NCBI GenBank assembly: GCA_030649945.1
Contig: JAUSFE010000087.1
Span: 1 to 46,175 of the forward strand
Direction: 5' to 3'
Source: Dehalococcoidia bacterium
Lineage (GTDB): Bacteria > Chloroflexota > Dehalococcoidia > SM23-28-2 > RBG-16-64-32
DNA: 46,175 bases
A model generated the notes under the pieces. It was not told the DNA's origin. It did not search any database and saw only the letters and a program-made list of their open reading frames with translations. How positions within the stretch are numbered: the stretch's first letter is position 1; every line of letters begins with the position of its first letter. A program made the position numbers and the translations under genes. Shown piece by piece: positions 31,201 to 40,231 of the stretch.

Positions 31201-32073
31201 TCAGGCCAGGAGCCGCGCCACGTCCAGTCCGTCCAGCAGCTCAGAGGCGCGCTCCGCCTGAGGCGGACCGCCCGCGAAGGGCACGGTGGCGAACAGCGCC
31301 TCGATCACCTCGACCGTCCTGATCGTGTCGAGATCCGTGCGCAGCAGTGGGACGCTGTCCTCCGCGGCGCGGTCCAGCACGTATGAGAGCATGGGCAGGC
31401 CCCCGGTCACGATCAGGCAGCCGACCCCGGCGTTGAGGGCCGCCAGCTGCAGGTCCGGCTTATCGCTGCGGACAATCACGGCGGTGGCGCCGTAGCGGTC
31501 GAAGTACCCCTGGCCGGGGTCAGCCGAGATGGACGCGATCAGCGGCCGGTCCAGCGGCGTCAGCTCGTTGCCCGCCAGGAAGCTCGCCTCTGCCCCCAGC
31601 GCCGCCGCCACCGCGCCCAGCGCCGGCGCCGCCAGCACACGGTCCTCCAGCACCAGCGCCAGCAGCGGCTGGCCCGCCGCCGCGTACGCCGCCCGCGCCG
31701 CCTCCAGCCGCCGCGCCGGCACGCGGTTCAGGACCACACCGGCTAGCCGCTCGCCCGCCGGCGCGCAGAACTGGCGGACGGCGCCCGCGTCCGCAGCGCC
31801 CGCCGCGATCGCGATCACCCGCGCGTCAGGGGCCTGCGCCAGAGCGGCCGCGAAGTCGCCGGCGGCGGCCTCGATGAGGGCCACGTCTGCGCCTTCGGTG
31901 AGGGCGCCGGGAAATGTGGCGAAGAACTGCGCGTCGGCGTCGGCGCTATCGCCGCCTTCCAGCCGCGTCAAGGAGAAGCTCTTGCCCGCCTCCCGCAGCT
32001 TCCGGGCCAGCCCCGCCGCGATGGCCGTCTTGCCGGCGCAGGGCTCTGGGGAAACGAGGAGCAGGGCGGGCAT
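31201..32073 (-). CDS. BioD-like P-loop + DRTGG-domain protein (Pta N-terminal-like)
   Basis: 290 residues. The N-terminal part is a dethiobiotin-synthetase-like P-loop domain (LLLVSPEPCAGKTAIAAGLARKL). The C-terminal part (about 195-290) is a DRTGG domain (GYFDRYGATAVIVRSDKPDLQ, AALNAGVGCLIVTGGLPM). This pair forms the regulatory N-terminus of long phosphotransacetylases, but here no catalytic PTA domain follows. Stand-alone versions occur in archaea, Chloroflexota and Cyanobacteria and are probably regulators of acetyl-phosphate metabolism or nucleotide sensors. It stands downstream of the nnrS-like gene on the same strand. Confidence 0.8.
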   Translation of the reverse strand: MPALLLVSPEPCAGKTAIAAGLARKLREAGKSFSLTRLEGGDSADADAQFFATFPGALTEGADVALIEAAAGDFAAALAQAPDARVIAIAAGAADAGAVRQFCAPAGERLAGVVLNRVPARRLEAARAAYAAAGQPLLALVLEDRVLAAPALGAVAAALGAEASFLAGNELTPLDRPLIASISADPGQGYFDRYGATAVIVRSDKPDLQLAALNAGVGCLIVTGGLPMLSYVLDRAAEDSVPLLRTDLDTIRTVEVIEALFATVPFAGGPPQAERASELLDGLDVARLLA

Positions 32074-32100
32074 GACTTGGTGAATTATAGCACAAGCACC

Positions 32101-33432
32101 CTACGGCGCCCGCGCGGACAGCGGGATCTCCGCCGGCTGCGGATTCCGCAGGAGATACCCGGCGAAGAGTGCCATGGCCAGGATGCCAAGAACGCCGCCG
32201 GCCGTCATCGTCCAGAAACCCTCTTCCAAGCGCGTCTCATTGGCGATGAGCGACCCGGCGCCGCGGGCGGCCGCCGCCCCCTGCAGCAGCACGAGGAGGG
32301 AGAGCGCCACCAGGCGCGAGGACTGCCCCTGCATCCGGCGCATGGCCAGCCGGGGCATGACAAGGAGCGCCATGCCCGGGATGATGCTCGTGACAAACCC
32401 CAGCGCCAGGAAGTGGCGCACGGCGTCCACCTCGTAATGCGCCGGCGGGCGCTCGTCCCAGAGAGCGCGCAGGCCAAAGAAGACCTGCATGCCGGCGGCC
32501 ACCAGCAGCCAGGCGTAGGCACAACGGACGAACGCCATGCTGCGGCGCGCCGACTCCCGCAGACGGTGTGGCGTGCCCTCAAAGATCCGCAGTGCGGCCA
32601 AGAGCAACAGGAAGGCGGCGCCGACGGCCGCGAAGGAGACGGCTTCCAGCACCCGCTCGCCGGTCGTCACCTCGTAGGAGCGCCAGATGACGGCGGCCGC
32701 GAAGCCGCCGATACCCACGTTAGCCAGCGCCCAGACGGCCATCACCAGGCGCGGGTCCGCCCGCCGCCGGCCGAAGAAGATGGGGAACGTGCGCAGGGAG
32801 ACCGCGAACACGAACAGCGATACGAACCCGTACAGCAGCACGAACGTGACGGCGTTCGACCGGGTGACGGATACAGTCGCTTCCGGGCCGGCGGCGGCAT
32901 CCAGGACCAGCGCCAGGTTGATCAGGAGCGCCACCACCAGCCACACTGAGGCGGCGGCGAAGAACTCCGAGTAGTGGAACTCGTCGGGGCGCCCGCGGCG
33001 AACGCAGTGCAGTATGACCCAGGCGAAGGTGAGCGCGGCCGCGGCCTCCAGGGCGCCCGAGGCGGCAAAGAGGACGTTCAGCGGCGGTTCATCGGCCCAG
33101 GGTTGCGAGACCGCCCGCAGGACGAGGCCGCCCGCCATCAGCGCGAACGTGAGGGGCACGAGTGACGCCGGACGCACCTTTACGCCCGTAAAGCGAGGGA
33201 CCAGCCGCAAGCCCATGCCCGTCACGAAGAGGCCGAACCAGCCGACCAGCTGCAGATGCCCGTGCAACTGCGTGACGGCCGGCAGGCGGCCGGCCAGGGT
33301 GCCGCCCTGGGCCGCAGCGTGCGCCGCTGTGAAGCCGAGGGGGAACCCTAAGATCAGCGCGAAAAAGATCGCCCCGAAGACGAACGGGATGTACTGCCGC
33401 TCCTCCTCCCGAAAGCCCGATAGCAGCCGCAC
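32101..33432 (-). CDS. NnrS-family heme/copper-type membrane protein
   Basis: 443 residues with about 12 membrane helices. The HGHLQLVGWFGLFVTGMGLRLVPR segment (His-x-His in a helix) and a later HFLALGFVTSIIPGMALLVMPR match the NnrS family. NnrS proteins are associated with nitric oxide and nitrosative stress and contain heme-ligating histidines. Codon use and length are normal. It shares the strand with ald (two-base gap) and the BioD/DRTGG gene, suggesting a three-gene operon. Confidence 0.82.
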   Translation of the reverse strand: MRLLSGFREEERQYIPFVFGAIFFALILGFPLGFTAAHAAAQGGTLAGRLPAVTQLHGHLQLVGWFGLFVTGMGLRLVPRFTGVKVRPASLVPLTFALMAGGLVLRAVSQPWADEPPLNVLFAASGALEAAAALTFAWVILHCVRRGRPDEFHYSEFFAAASVWLVVALLINLALVLDAAAGPEATVSVTRSNAVTFVLLYGFVSLFVFAVSLRTFPIFFGRRRADPRLVMAVWALANVGIGGFAAAVIWRSYEVTTGERVLEAVSFAAVGAAFLLLLAALRIFEGTPHRLRESARRSMAFVRCAYAWLLVAAGMQVFFGLRALWDERPPAHYEVDAVRHFLALGFVTSIIPGMALLVMPRLAMRRMQGQSSRLVALSLLVLLQGAAAARGAGSLIANETRLEEGFWTMTAGGVLGILAMALFAGYLLRNPQPAEIPLSARAP

Positions 33433-33434
33433 CC

Positions 33435-34544
33435 CTACAACGCCTGTTCGAGCGAGGTGTACTCCCGGCCCTGCACCGCCGCCACCGCCTCCGCCGTCAG
33501 CCGCCCGTTGATGGTGCCGGCGCCGGCCGCCAGAGCGGGATCCCCCCGCAGGGCGCCCAGGCCGCCGTCCGCCAGCTTCAGCACATACGGCAGCGTGGCG
33601 CCCGTCAGGGCCTCCGTGGACGTGCGCGGCACGGCGCCCGGCATGTTCGGCACGCAGTAGTGGATGACGCCCTCTTCCACGTAGATGGGGGCCGTATGGC
33701 TCGTCGGCCGCGAGGTCGCCGCGATGCCGCCCTGGTCTATGCAGACGTCCACGATGACGGCGCCCGCGCCCATCGAGCGCACCATCTCCCGTGTCACCAG
33801 CTTGGGGGCAATGCCGCCCGGCACCAGCACGGCACCGATCAGGATGTCCGCGCCGGACAGCTCTTCCGTCAGCACGGCCGGGCTCGTCACGCGAGTGGCG
33901 ATGGGCCCCCGGAGCTGCGCTTCCAGCGCCGACAGGCGCTGCAGGTCCTTCGATGTCACCGTCACCCGCGCTCCCAGGGCCACGAGCACGCGGCTGGCCG
34001 CCGTTCCCACGTTGCCGCTGCCAATGACCAGCGCCCGCGCCGGCGCCACCCCGGCGATGCCGCCCAGGAGCTTGCCGCGGCCGGGTCCGGGCTTCTTCAG
34101 GAACTGTGCCGCAATCTCCGCCGCCATGCGCCCCGCCACCTGGCTCATCGGGATCAGCAGCGGCAGCGAGCCGTCCGCCTTGCGCACGGTCTCGTAGGCG
34201 ATGGCGTTCGTGCGCGACGCCAGCAACGCCTGGGTGAGTTCCGGCGCCGGCGCCAGGTGCAAGTACGTGAACAGCAGCAGGCCGGGCCGCAGCAGGGGAA
34301 ACTCGGCCGCCAGAGGCTCCTTCACCTTCACCAGCAGACCAACTGCCGCCGCCACCTCTTGCGCCGTCGCGCAGAGCTGCGCGCCCGCGGCCGCGTACTG
34401 GTCGTCGCTGTAGCCCGCCGCCGTCCCGGCATCGCGCTCCACCAGCACATCGTGGCCCGCCTGCGCCAGCGCCTGCACGCCGGCCGGCGTCAGGCCCACG
34501 CGGTACTCCTCGATCTTCGTTTCCTTAATCGTACCTACCTTCAT
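33435..34544 (-). CDS. ald: Alanine dehydrogenase
   Basis: 369 residues. The family start MKVGTIKETKIEEYRVGLTP, substrate-binding LLVKVKEPLAAEFPLLRPG and Rossmann loop VIGSGNVGTAASRV are present, then IDQGG (catalytic Asp) and PNMPGAVPRTSTEALTGATL. It converts L-alanine to pyruvate and ammonium with NAD. GGAGG lies seven bases before ATG 34544 and TACAAT, a possible -10, about 40 bases upstream. A short GKLLGG insertion near residue 170 follows PGPGR, as in other family members. It is followed after two bases by the NnrS-like gene. Confidence 0.95.
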   Translation of the reverse strand: MKVGTIKETKIEEYRVGLTPAGVQALAQAGHDVLVERDAGTAAGYSDDQYAAAGAQLCATAQEVAAAVGLLVKVKEPLAAEFPLLRPGLLLFTYLHLAPAPELTQALLASRTNAIAYETVRKADGSLPLLIPMSQVAGRMAAEIAAQFLKKPGPGRGKLLGGIAGVAPARALVIGSGNVGTAASRVLVALGARVTVTSKDLQRLSALEAQLRGPIATRVTSPAVLTEELSGADILIGAVLVPGGIAPKLVTREMVRSMGAGAVIVDVCIDQGGIAATSRPTSHTAPIYVEEGVIHYCVPNMPGAVPRTSTEALTGATLPYVLKLADGGLGALRGDPALAAGAGTINGRLTAEAVAAVQGREYTSLEQAL

Positions 34545-34661
34545 CGCTTCCTCCAGGCGTAACTCTCGATCTCCGGCGGAATTGTATCAGCCGCGGCGGG
34601 CCGTCCCGCGGTCAGCTTCGGTTGCGCTCTTATTGCGCCGTACCTAGAATGGAATCCCGGT

Positions 34662-34736
34662 GCCGGGGTAGCTCAGTGGTAGAGCACGCGGCTGAAAACC
34701 GCGGTGTCGGCAGTTCGACTCTGCCCCCCGGCACCA
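34662..34736 (+). tRNA. tRNA-Phe (anticodon GAA)
   Basis: GCCGGGG/CCCCGGC acceptor stem, GCTC-AGTGGTA-GAGC D arm, CGCGG-CTGAAAA-CCGCG anticodon arm (GAA), GGCAG-TTCGACT-CTGCC T arm, and encoded CCA (34734-34736). Confidence 0.97.
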
Positions 34737-34780
34737 GAAATTCCCCTCCGCGGCAAGCGCTCACGCCGCTCCTTCCACTC

Positions 34781-34799
34781 GTACAGCTATCGGCTGTAC
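34781..34799 (+). terminator. Possible terminator after tRNA-Phe
   Basis: GTACAGC-TATCG-GCTGTAC is a perfect 7-bp hairpin 45 bases after the tRNA, followed by CTATTT. The T run is short, so this is only a candidate. Confidence 0.4.
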
Positions 34800-34942
34800 C
34801 TATTTGCATAACCTCGGGCCATAAGTCCCGTCTATAACAGGCCGTCCGGGCCATTCCCCCCCGGCGCGCTCCTGTTACGTTTAGTACAGAGAGCCAGATC
34901 GGAAGACAAAAAGGGCCACAGGCCTAAGAAAAGGAGGATGAG

Positions 34943-35467
34943 ATGGCTCTGCTAGGAACAATCAGACGGTTCATGTGGGTGGCCCCGGTGCTCCTGGGCA
35001 TCGTCTTCATCGCCGCCGGCGGCTACATGATCTCCGAAGGGCGCTCCGCCAAGGATGAGGTGCGGAACGCACTGGTCGCGGAGCAGGTGACCACGGCGAG
35101 CGACGCCGCCATCCCCGGCGTTGCCGTCGATGGCGTGGACACCGCCAGGGCACAGGAAGCGGCCATCACCGCCCACACGCGCGGCGAGTGGGGCCCCTAC
35201 AGCGGGCTGGACCGCGCGGACCCCAACCGCCAGACGTACGTGAACGGAGTCTCGCTGCGCACGGCGCTCAACCTCGCCGTCATGGGCTTCAAGGTGTCTG
35301 ACCTCGTGGTCGGCCTCGGCGTCTTCATGATGGTCATCGGCCTGAGCAACATCCTCATGCTGGCGCCGGTCATGTTCTGGCTGCGCCAGCCGGAGACCGC
35401 CGGCGAGAAGGCCCCCGCGCGGCAGCCCTTCACCCCCGGCGCCCACCTGCCGGCCCCCACTGGATAG
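34943..35467 (+). CDS. Small two-helix membrane protein, unknown
   Basis: 174 residues. Two membrane segments (about 10-30, WVAPVLLGIVFIAAGGYMI, and 115-148, MGFKVSDLVVGLGVFMMVIG plus LSNILMLAPVMFWL) enclose an extracytoplasmic loop rich in Ala, Asp and Thr, with no Cys. The C-terminal tail is Pro-rich. AGGAGG lies about seven bases before ATG 34943. I recall similar short 'MISEGRSAKDEV' proteins from Actinobacteria and Chloroflexota as unknown membrane proteins. It ends in a strong terminator, so it is a single-gene unit. Confidence 0.75.
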   Translation: MALLGTIRRFMWVAPVLLGIVFIAAGGYMISEGRSAKDEVRNALVAEQVTTASDAAIPGVAVDGVDTARAQEAAITAHTRGEWGPYSGLDRADPNRQTYVNGVSLRTALNLAVMGFKVSDLVVGLGVFMMVIGLSNILMLAPVMFWLRQPETAGEKAPARQPFTPGAHLPAPTG

Positions 35468-35485
35468 TTCCAGGTACCCCCTGAG

Positions 35486-35520
35486 AAGGGCGGCGTGCAA
35501 ACCGCGCGCCGCTCTTCTTT
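35486..35520 (+). terminator. Intrinsic terminator after the small membrane protein
   Basis: AAGGGCGGCGTGC (35486-35498) pairs with GCGCGCCGCTCTT (35504-35516) over 13 positions, two of them G-U, around the loop AAACC, followed by CTTT. Confidence 0.75.
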
Positions 35521-36006
35521 ATCCTCCCCGCTAGCTGCCGTGTCTCAACCCATCGCAGGGGCGCAGCACACGCCGGTCCCCGCTGTCTGAGCCGCATCGT
35601 CTTGACCTGAGGAAGCCGTGATATCCGGCCGCTGCCGCGTGTGCTGCGCCCCTACACCCCGTTCGCCGCACAACGGCTGCCATGTGCGCCATCGTCCCTC
35701 GCGCGCAGGTCTGCCCCACCCCAGATTCCATTCGGCTACGCTCAGGACAGGCCTTCGCGAAGCTGCGCTGGGACACGTGGCAGATGTCGTCGTGCTCAGG
35801 ATGACAGACGGGATGGCGCCGCGCTCGTTCGGGCGCGCCATCGTCCCTCGCCCCATTTCGCGCGAGTGCTCGGGCCGCACGCCGTTGAGCGGCGGCCCCC
35901 ATGCTATACTGCCCGCAAAACCTCTCCGGGGACGTCCGGCGCAAGGTGAGCCTTTTCGGCCGCCGGGTCCATCCAGGCCGTCCGCCCGCTAGAAGGAGTA
36001 ACGCGA
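35521..36006. other. Gene-free 486-bp region with repeats and a MITE-like inverted repeat
   Basis: No convincing gene. AGGGGCGCAGCACACGC (35557-35573) and its exact reverse complement (35637-35653) bound a 97-bp segment. GCGCCATCGTCCCTCGC occurs twice (35686-35702 and 35835-35851). The segment near 35723-35745 (TTCGGCTACGCTCAGGACAGG-like) is a degenerate member of the CTGAG/CTCAGG REP class. The last 20 bases contain AGAAGGAG, the ribosome site of the CoA-transferase gene. Confidence 0.6.
35557..35653. repeat. 17-bp perfect inverted repeat bounding 97 bp
   Basis: Both arms are 17 bp with no mismatch (AGGGGCGCAGCACACGC / GCGTGTGCTGCGCCCCT), separated by 63 bp with no coding potential. It could be a miniature inverted-repeat element or a chance relict; target-site duplications are not evident. 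Confidence 0.55.
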
Positions 36007-37212
36007 ATGCCAGGGCCGCTTGAAGGCGTCAAGGTTGTGGAGATGGGCCTCTGGGTGGCCGGCCCTGCCGCCGCCGCCATCCTGGCCGACTGGGGGGCCG
36101 ACGTCATCAAGATCGAGCCACCCACCGGCGACCCGTTCCGCGGCCTTTTCGCCTCCGTCATGGGCTCGCCCGCCTCCGTCAACCCGCCCTTCGAGCTGGA
36201 CAACCGCGGCAAGCGCAGCCTGGTCCTGGACCTGGAGAAGCCGGAGGCCCGCGAGATCGCCTACCAGGTCATCGACCGCGCGGACGTCTTCATCACGAAC
36301 AACCGCCCGCGCGTGCTGGAGCAGTACGGGCTGGACTACGAGACGCTGCATGCCCGCTGCCCGCGCCTGGTCTACGGCCAGGTGACGGGCTACGGGCCCG
36401 ACACCGAGGCCCGCGACACGGCCGCCTACGACATCGGCGCGTTCTGGTCGCAGGCCGGCATCGCCATGGCCCTCACCGCGCCCGGCGGCGCCATCCCCCA
36501 GCAGCGCGGCGGCATGGGCGACCACATGACCGGCCAGGCGTGCGCCGGCGCCGTCTGCGCCGCCCTCTACTCCCGCGAGCGCACGGGCGAGGGCCAGCGC
36601 GTCTCCGTGCCCCTGGTGCGCGTCGGCGTCTACATGATCGGCTGGGACACGATGCTCTCCCTGCGCCTCGGCGTCCCCATCCTCACCTACGACCGCCGCC
36701 ACGCCATCAACCCCATCATCGACTGCTACCAGGCGGGCGACGGCAGGTGGTTCTGGCTCCTGCTCCTGCAGGCGGACCGCCACTGGGGCGACCTCTGCGC
36801 CGCCCTGGGCCGCGAGGACCTGATGGGCGACGAGCGTTTCGCGAACATCGAGACGCGGCGCGTGAACGCCCCGGCGCTGGTAGACGAGCTCGACGCCGTG
36901 TTCGCCGGAAAGAGCCTGGCGGAGTGGGCCGAGGCCTTCAAGGCGCACAACGTCTGGTGGGCGCCCGTCAACCAGGTGCAGGAGGTGATCAAGGATCCCA
37001 TGGTGCGGGCCGCGGGGGCCTTCGTGGACGTCCCCACCCCGGACGGCGGCAGCGTGCCCATGGTGGCCACCCCCGCGGACTTCTCCACCACGCGCTGGCA
37101 GCCCAGGGGCATCGCCCCGGAGCTGGGCCAGCACACCGAAGAAGTGCTGCTGGAGCTGGGCTACGACTGGGACCGCATCATCGCGCTGAAAGAGGCGGGG
37201 GCGATACCGTAG
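36007..37212 (+). CDS. CaiB/BaiF (family III) CoA-transferase
   Basis: 401 residues. It moves CoA between carboxylic acids through a glutamyl/aspartyl anhydride. The N-terminal GVKVVEMGLWVAGPAAAAILADWGADVIKIE region, LDLEKPEAREIAYQVIDRADV, and catalytic Asp172 in RGGMGDHMTG are all present, with the C-terminal NQVQEVIKDPMVRAAGAFVD segment typical of the family. AGAAGGAGTAACGCG precedes ATG 36007. The substrate cannot be inferred; the family covers carnitine, bile acid, oxalate, succinyl-mesaconate and aromatic acids. It is intact and of normal length. Confidence 0.93.
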   Translation: MPGPLEGVKVVEMGLWVAGPAAAAILADWGADVIKIEPPTGDPFRGLFASVMGSPASVNPPFELDNRGKRSLVLDLEKPEAREIAYQVIDRADVFITNNRPRVLEQYGLDYETLHARCPRLVYGQVTGYGPDTEARDTAAYDIGAFWSQAGIAMALTAPGGAIPQQRGGMGDHMTGQACAGAVCAALYSRERTGEGQRVSVPLVRVGVYMIGWDTMLSLRLGVPILTYDRRHAINPIIDCYQAGDGRWFWLLLLQADRHWGDLCAALGREDLMGDERFANIETRRVNAPALVDELDAVFAGKSLAEWAEAFKAHNVWWAPVNQVQEVIKDPMVRAAGAFVDVPTPDGGSVPMVATPADFSTTRWQPRGIAPELGQHTEEVLLELGYDWDRIIALKEAGAIP

Positions 37213-37232
37213 GGGGGGCAGGGCTTGCAACT

Positions 37233-37262
37233 TTGCGTGCAGCGCACCCGTCGCCGTAAAAT
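37233..37262 (+). promoter_or_regulatory. Promoter of the hsd operon, leaderless start
   Basis: TTGCGT (37233-37238), an 18-base spacer and TAAAAT (37257-37262). Transcription should begin within a few bases of ATG 37272, and no ribosome site is visible, so hsdR may be translated from a leaderless mRNA. Confidence 0.5.
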
Positions 37263-37271
37263 CGTGCTACC

Positions 37272-39623
37272 ATGGGCCTCTCCGAAGCCGATACGCGCGC
37301 GAAACTCATCGACCCGGCGCTACACGACCGCGGCTGGACCGAAAACCTCATTCGGCGCGAAATCACGGCCGCGCCCGTAATCATCGATGAGGGACGCGCC
37401 CGCCGCAGCCCGCGCGGCGCCCGCTGCGACTACCTTCTCCGCGTGCTCGTCAACCCCGAGGCACAGCCCGTCGCGGTTGCCCTCGTCGAGGCTAAACCCG
37501 AAGACGCTGCCCCCGGTCTCGGCCTCGAGCAATGCAAACGCTACGCCGCCCGCTTCAACGTCCCCTTCGTCTTCGCTTCAAATGGCCGTCAGTACGTAAT
37601 GTACGACTGCCGCTCCGGCCTCACTACCAAACCCCGCTCCCTCTCGCGTTTCCCAATGCCACGCGACCTCCGCGCTTGGTACGAGGACGCAGAAGGCTTC
37701 TCCCTGGATGACGAGCGCGCGCGACCCCTCCTCCAGCGCTATCCGGGCGGCGAGGCTTCTCGCTACTACTTCCAGGACGCTGCCATTCGCGCCGTCCTCG
37801 AGAAGTTTGCCCGCGGCGAAAGGCGCGCCCTTCTCTCCCTTGCTACCGGCACGGGCAAAACCCGCATCGCAGCCCTGCTTCTCAAAAAGATCGAGGAGGC
37901 CGGCCGGCTCCGCCGCGCGCTCTTCGTCTGCGATCGCGACGAACTCCGCCAGCAGGGCCACCTCCAGCTCCAGAACTGGTTCGGCAACAACGCCGCCGTC
38001 GCCTCTTCCCGCAACCCTGAGATGAACGCACGAATCATCATCGCCACCTACCAGACGCTCAACATTGCCGGTGACGAAGATGACGCCAGCTTCCTTACAG
38101 ATAACTACCCGGAGGACTACTTCAGTCACATCATCATCGACGAGTGCCACCGCTCCGCCTGGGGGCGCTGGAGCATCGTTCTCACCCGCAATCCCAACGC
38201 CTACCAGATCGGCCTCACCGCAACCCCTCGCGAGATCATCTCCGGCACAATGAACGGGCGCGCCGAGGACGAAGAGATCTCTGCCAATAACGTCCGCCAT
38301 TTCGGTCCGCCCGTGTACGAATACGACCTCTCGCAGGGCATCGAGGACGGCTACCTCGCCGCCTGCGAGATCGTCCGCCGCGTCGTCGACATCGACCAGG
38401 ACGGCATCACCCGTGACGACATAGCGCAGCTCACCCTCCGGCTCACCGATGCCAAGACCGGTGAACTCCTTCGCGCCGCGGAAGCCCGCGAGCGCTACGA
38501 TGCGCCGTCCTACGAGGCCAGGATTCAGCTCCCTGACCGCGTCGACGCCATGTGTCGCGACCTGTTCGGCCACCTCATTGCCACCGGCGGTCCCGAGCAA
38601 AAAACCATCATCTTCTGCGTCCGCGACACTCATGCTGATGCCGTCGCCGCAGAGCTGAACAACCTCTACGCGCGCTGGTGCAAGGACACCGGCGTCGCGC
38701 GCCGCGATCCCTACGCCTTCAAATGCACTGCTTCTGTCAGCGGCGCCGACTACATCGGCGATCTTCGCGGCCTCCAGCGCTCCCACTTCATCGCCACCAC
38801 CGTCGAACTGCTGACCACCGGCGTCGATGTCCCAAACATCCGCAACATCGTCTTCTTCAAGTACGTCCGCTCCCCCATTGCTTTCTACCAGATGGTCGGC
38901 CGCGGCACCCGCATCGACGAGACCACGGGCAAGCTCATGTTTCGCGTCTACGACTACACGGAAGCCACTCGCCTCTTCGGCCACCGCTTCATCACCCGCG
39001 TCTCCCCCTCCCATGAACGCGCGGAGCCGCCGGGAGGCGACCGCCCGCGTGAGCGCGTCGTCCGCGTCGACGACGGCCTCGAAGTCCACATCTCAGGTGA
39101 GGGCCGCTACATCGTCGTCAACGAGAACGGTCGCGCCATGCCCATCACCGTCGACGAGTACCGCCAGCGCATCGCCCGGACACTCACCGCCGAGGCGCCT
39201 AGCCTCCAGGAGTTCCGGCGGCTCTGGATCGTCCCGGACGAGCGTCGCTCGCTCCTCCGCCGCCTGCCGAACGGGCCAGCCGGCGCCCGCCTGCTCCAAG
39301 ACATCACCGACATGACCGAATACGACCTCTACGACGTGCTTGGCGACGCCGCTTATGGTATGTCACCCCGCACCCGTGCCGGACGCTGCCAGGCCTTCGG
39401 CTACAAGAACAAACGCTGGCTGCGCACCATGCCAGCACCCGCGTCCGGCACGCTCGAGGCGCTCGCCGCCCAGTTCACCCGCGGAGGCACCGACGCTCTC
39501 GAAAACCCCCACGTCTTCGATGTCCAGGAAGTCCGGCGGGCGGGCGGCCTCGCCTCCCTCCAGAAGCTTGGCCGGCCCGACGTTATCCTCCGTAAGACCA
39601 AAGAACGCCTCTTCGCCGCATGA
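37272..39623 (+). CDS. hsdR: Type I restriction endonuclease subunit R
   Basis: 783 residues. The nuclease domain holds Asp53 (CDYLLRV) and LVEAK (Glu73, Lys75), a PD-(D/E)xK site. The translocase has Walker A SLATGTGKT (residues 189-197), DECH at 290-293, IGLTATPREI and the motif VI region YQMVGRGTRID. It cuts DNA after ATP-driven translocation when the site is unmethylated, with HsdM and HsdS. The protein is short for the family (many are about 1000). hsdS starts on the ATGA overlap at its end, so the operon is translationally coupled. Confidence 0.93.
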   Translation: MGLSEADTRAKLIDPALHDRGWTENLIRREITAAPVIIDEGRARRSPRGARCDYLLRVLVNPEAQPVAVALVEAKPEDAAPGLGLEQCKRYAARFNVPFVFASNGRQYVMYDCRSGLTTKPRSLSRFPMPRDLRAWYEDAEGFSLDDERARPLLQRYPGGEASRYYFQDAAIRAVLEKFARGERRALLSLATGTGKTRIAALLLKKIEEAGRLRRALFVCDRDELRQQGHLQLQNWFGNNAAVASSRNPEMNARIIIATYQTLNIAGDEDDASFLTDNYPEDYFSHIIIDECHRSAWGRWSIVLTRNPNAYQIGLTATPREIISGTMNGRAEDEEISANNVRHFGPPVYEYDLSQGIEDGYLAACEIVRRVVDIDQDGITRDDIAQLTLRLTDAKTGELLRAAEARERYDAPSYEARIQLPDRVDAMCRDLFGHLIATGGPEQKTIIFCVRDTHADAVAAELNNLYARWCKDTGVARRDPYAFKCTASVSGADYIGDLRGLQRSHFIATTVELLTTGVDVPNIRNIVFFKYVRSPIAFYQMVGRGTRIDETTGKLMFRVYDYTEATRLFGHRFITRVSPSHERAEPPGGDRPRERVVRVDDGLEVHISGEGRYIVVNENGRAMPITVDEYRQRIARTLTAEAPSLQEFRRLWIVPDERRSLLRRLPNGPAGARLLQDITDMTEYDLYDVLGDAAYGMSPRTRAGRCQAFGYKNKRWLRTMPAPASGTLEALAAQFTRGGTDALENPHVFDVQEVRRAGGLASLQKLGRPDVILRKTKERLFAA

Positions 39624-40231
39624 TCGCGAAGCCTCTCCCACCCGGCTGGCGCTGGGCCCGCCTCGGCGAAGTTACCACCGGCCCCGACACGGTCGATCCG
39701 CGAAGATTAGGGGATGGCACGTTCCAATACATCGACATCTCGAGTATCGATTCAATCCGGAAGATAATCACCGAGCCAACCCAAATACCTAACGGTTCCG
39801 CGCCCAGCCGGGCCAGGCAAGTAGTTAGGTCGGGTGATGTGCTGGTGTCCGGCACGAGACCAAACTTGAATGCCGTGGCACTCGTTCCACGACAGCTGGA
39901 CGGCGCAATCTGCACCACAGGATTCTCAGTGCTCAGACCGTCCTCCGGAATCGATTCGGAATGGCTGTTCGCTTTCGCGCGAACGCAAACCTTCATTGAG
40001 GCCGTTTCGGACATGGTCGTCGGCTTGCTTTATCCGGCGGTTACTGATCGCCAGTTGCGTTCGATTCCCATCCCCCTCCCTCCCCTCCCCGAGCAGCGCC
40101 GCATCGCCGCCGTCCTCCGCGACCAACTCGACGCCGTCCGCCGCGCCCGCGACGCCGCCGAAACACAACGTGCGGTCATCGACGCTCTCCCCCAGTCCCT
40201 CCTCCGCCAGGCCTTCGCCGGGGAACTGTAA
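39620..40231 (+). CDS. hsdS: Half-size type I specificity subunit (single TRD)
   Basis: 203 residues against about 400 for usual HsdS. One target-recognition domain (about 5-150: LPPGWRWARLGEV, QYIDISSIDS, GDVLVSGTRPN, GLLYPAVTDRQLRSIPIPLP) is followed by one coiled-coil helix (PEQRRIAAVLRDQLDAVRRA…). The second TRD and second helix are absent. Such half subunits may act as homodimers, in which case the DNA target would be symmetric. ATG 39620 overlaps the hsdR stop (ATGA); its TAA overlaps the hsdM ATG (TAATG). The frame ends cleanly, so the short form looks native, not broken. Confidence 0.88.
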   Translation: MIAKPLPPGWRWARLGEVTTGPDTVDPRRLGDGTFQYIDISSIDSIRKIITEPTQIPNGSAPSRARQVVRSGDVLVSGTRPNLNAVALVPRQLDGAICTTGFSVLRPSSGIDSEWLFAFARTQTFIEAVSDMVVGLLYPAVTDRQLRSIPIPLPPLPEQRRIAAVLRDQLDAVRRARDAAETQRAVIDALPQSLLRQAFAGEL

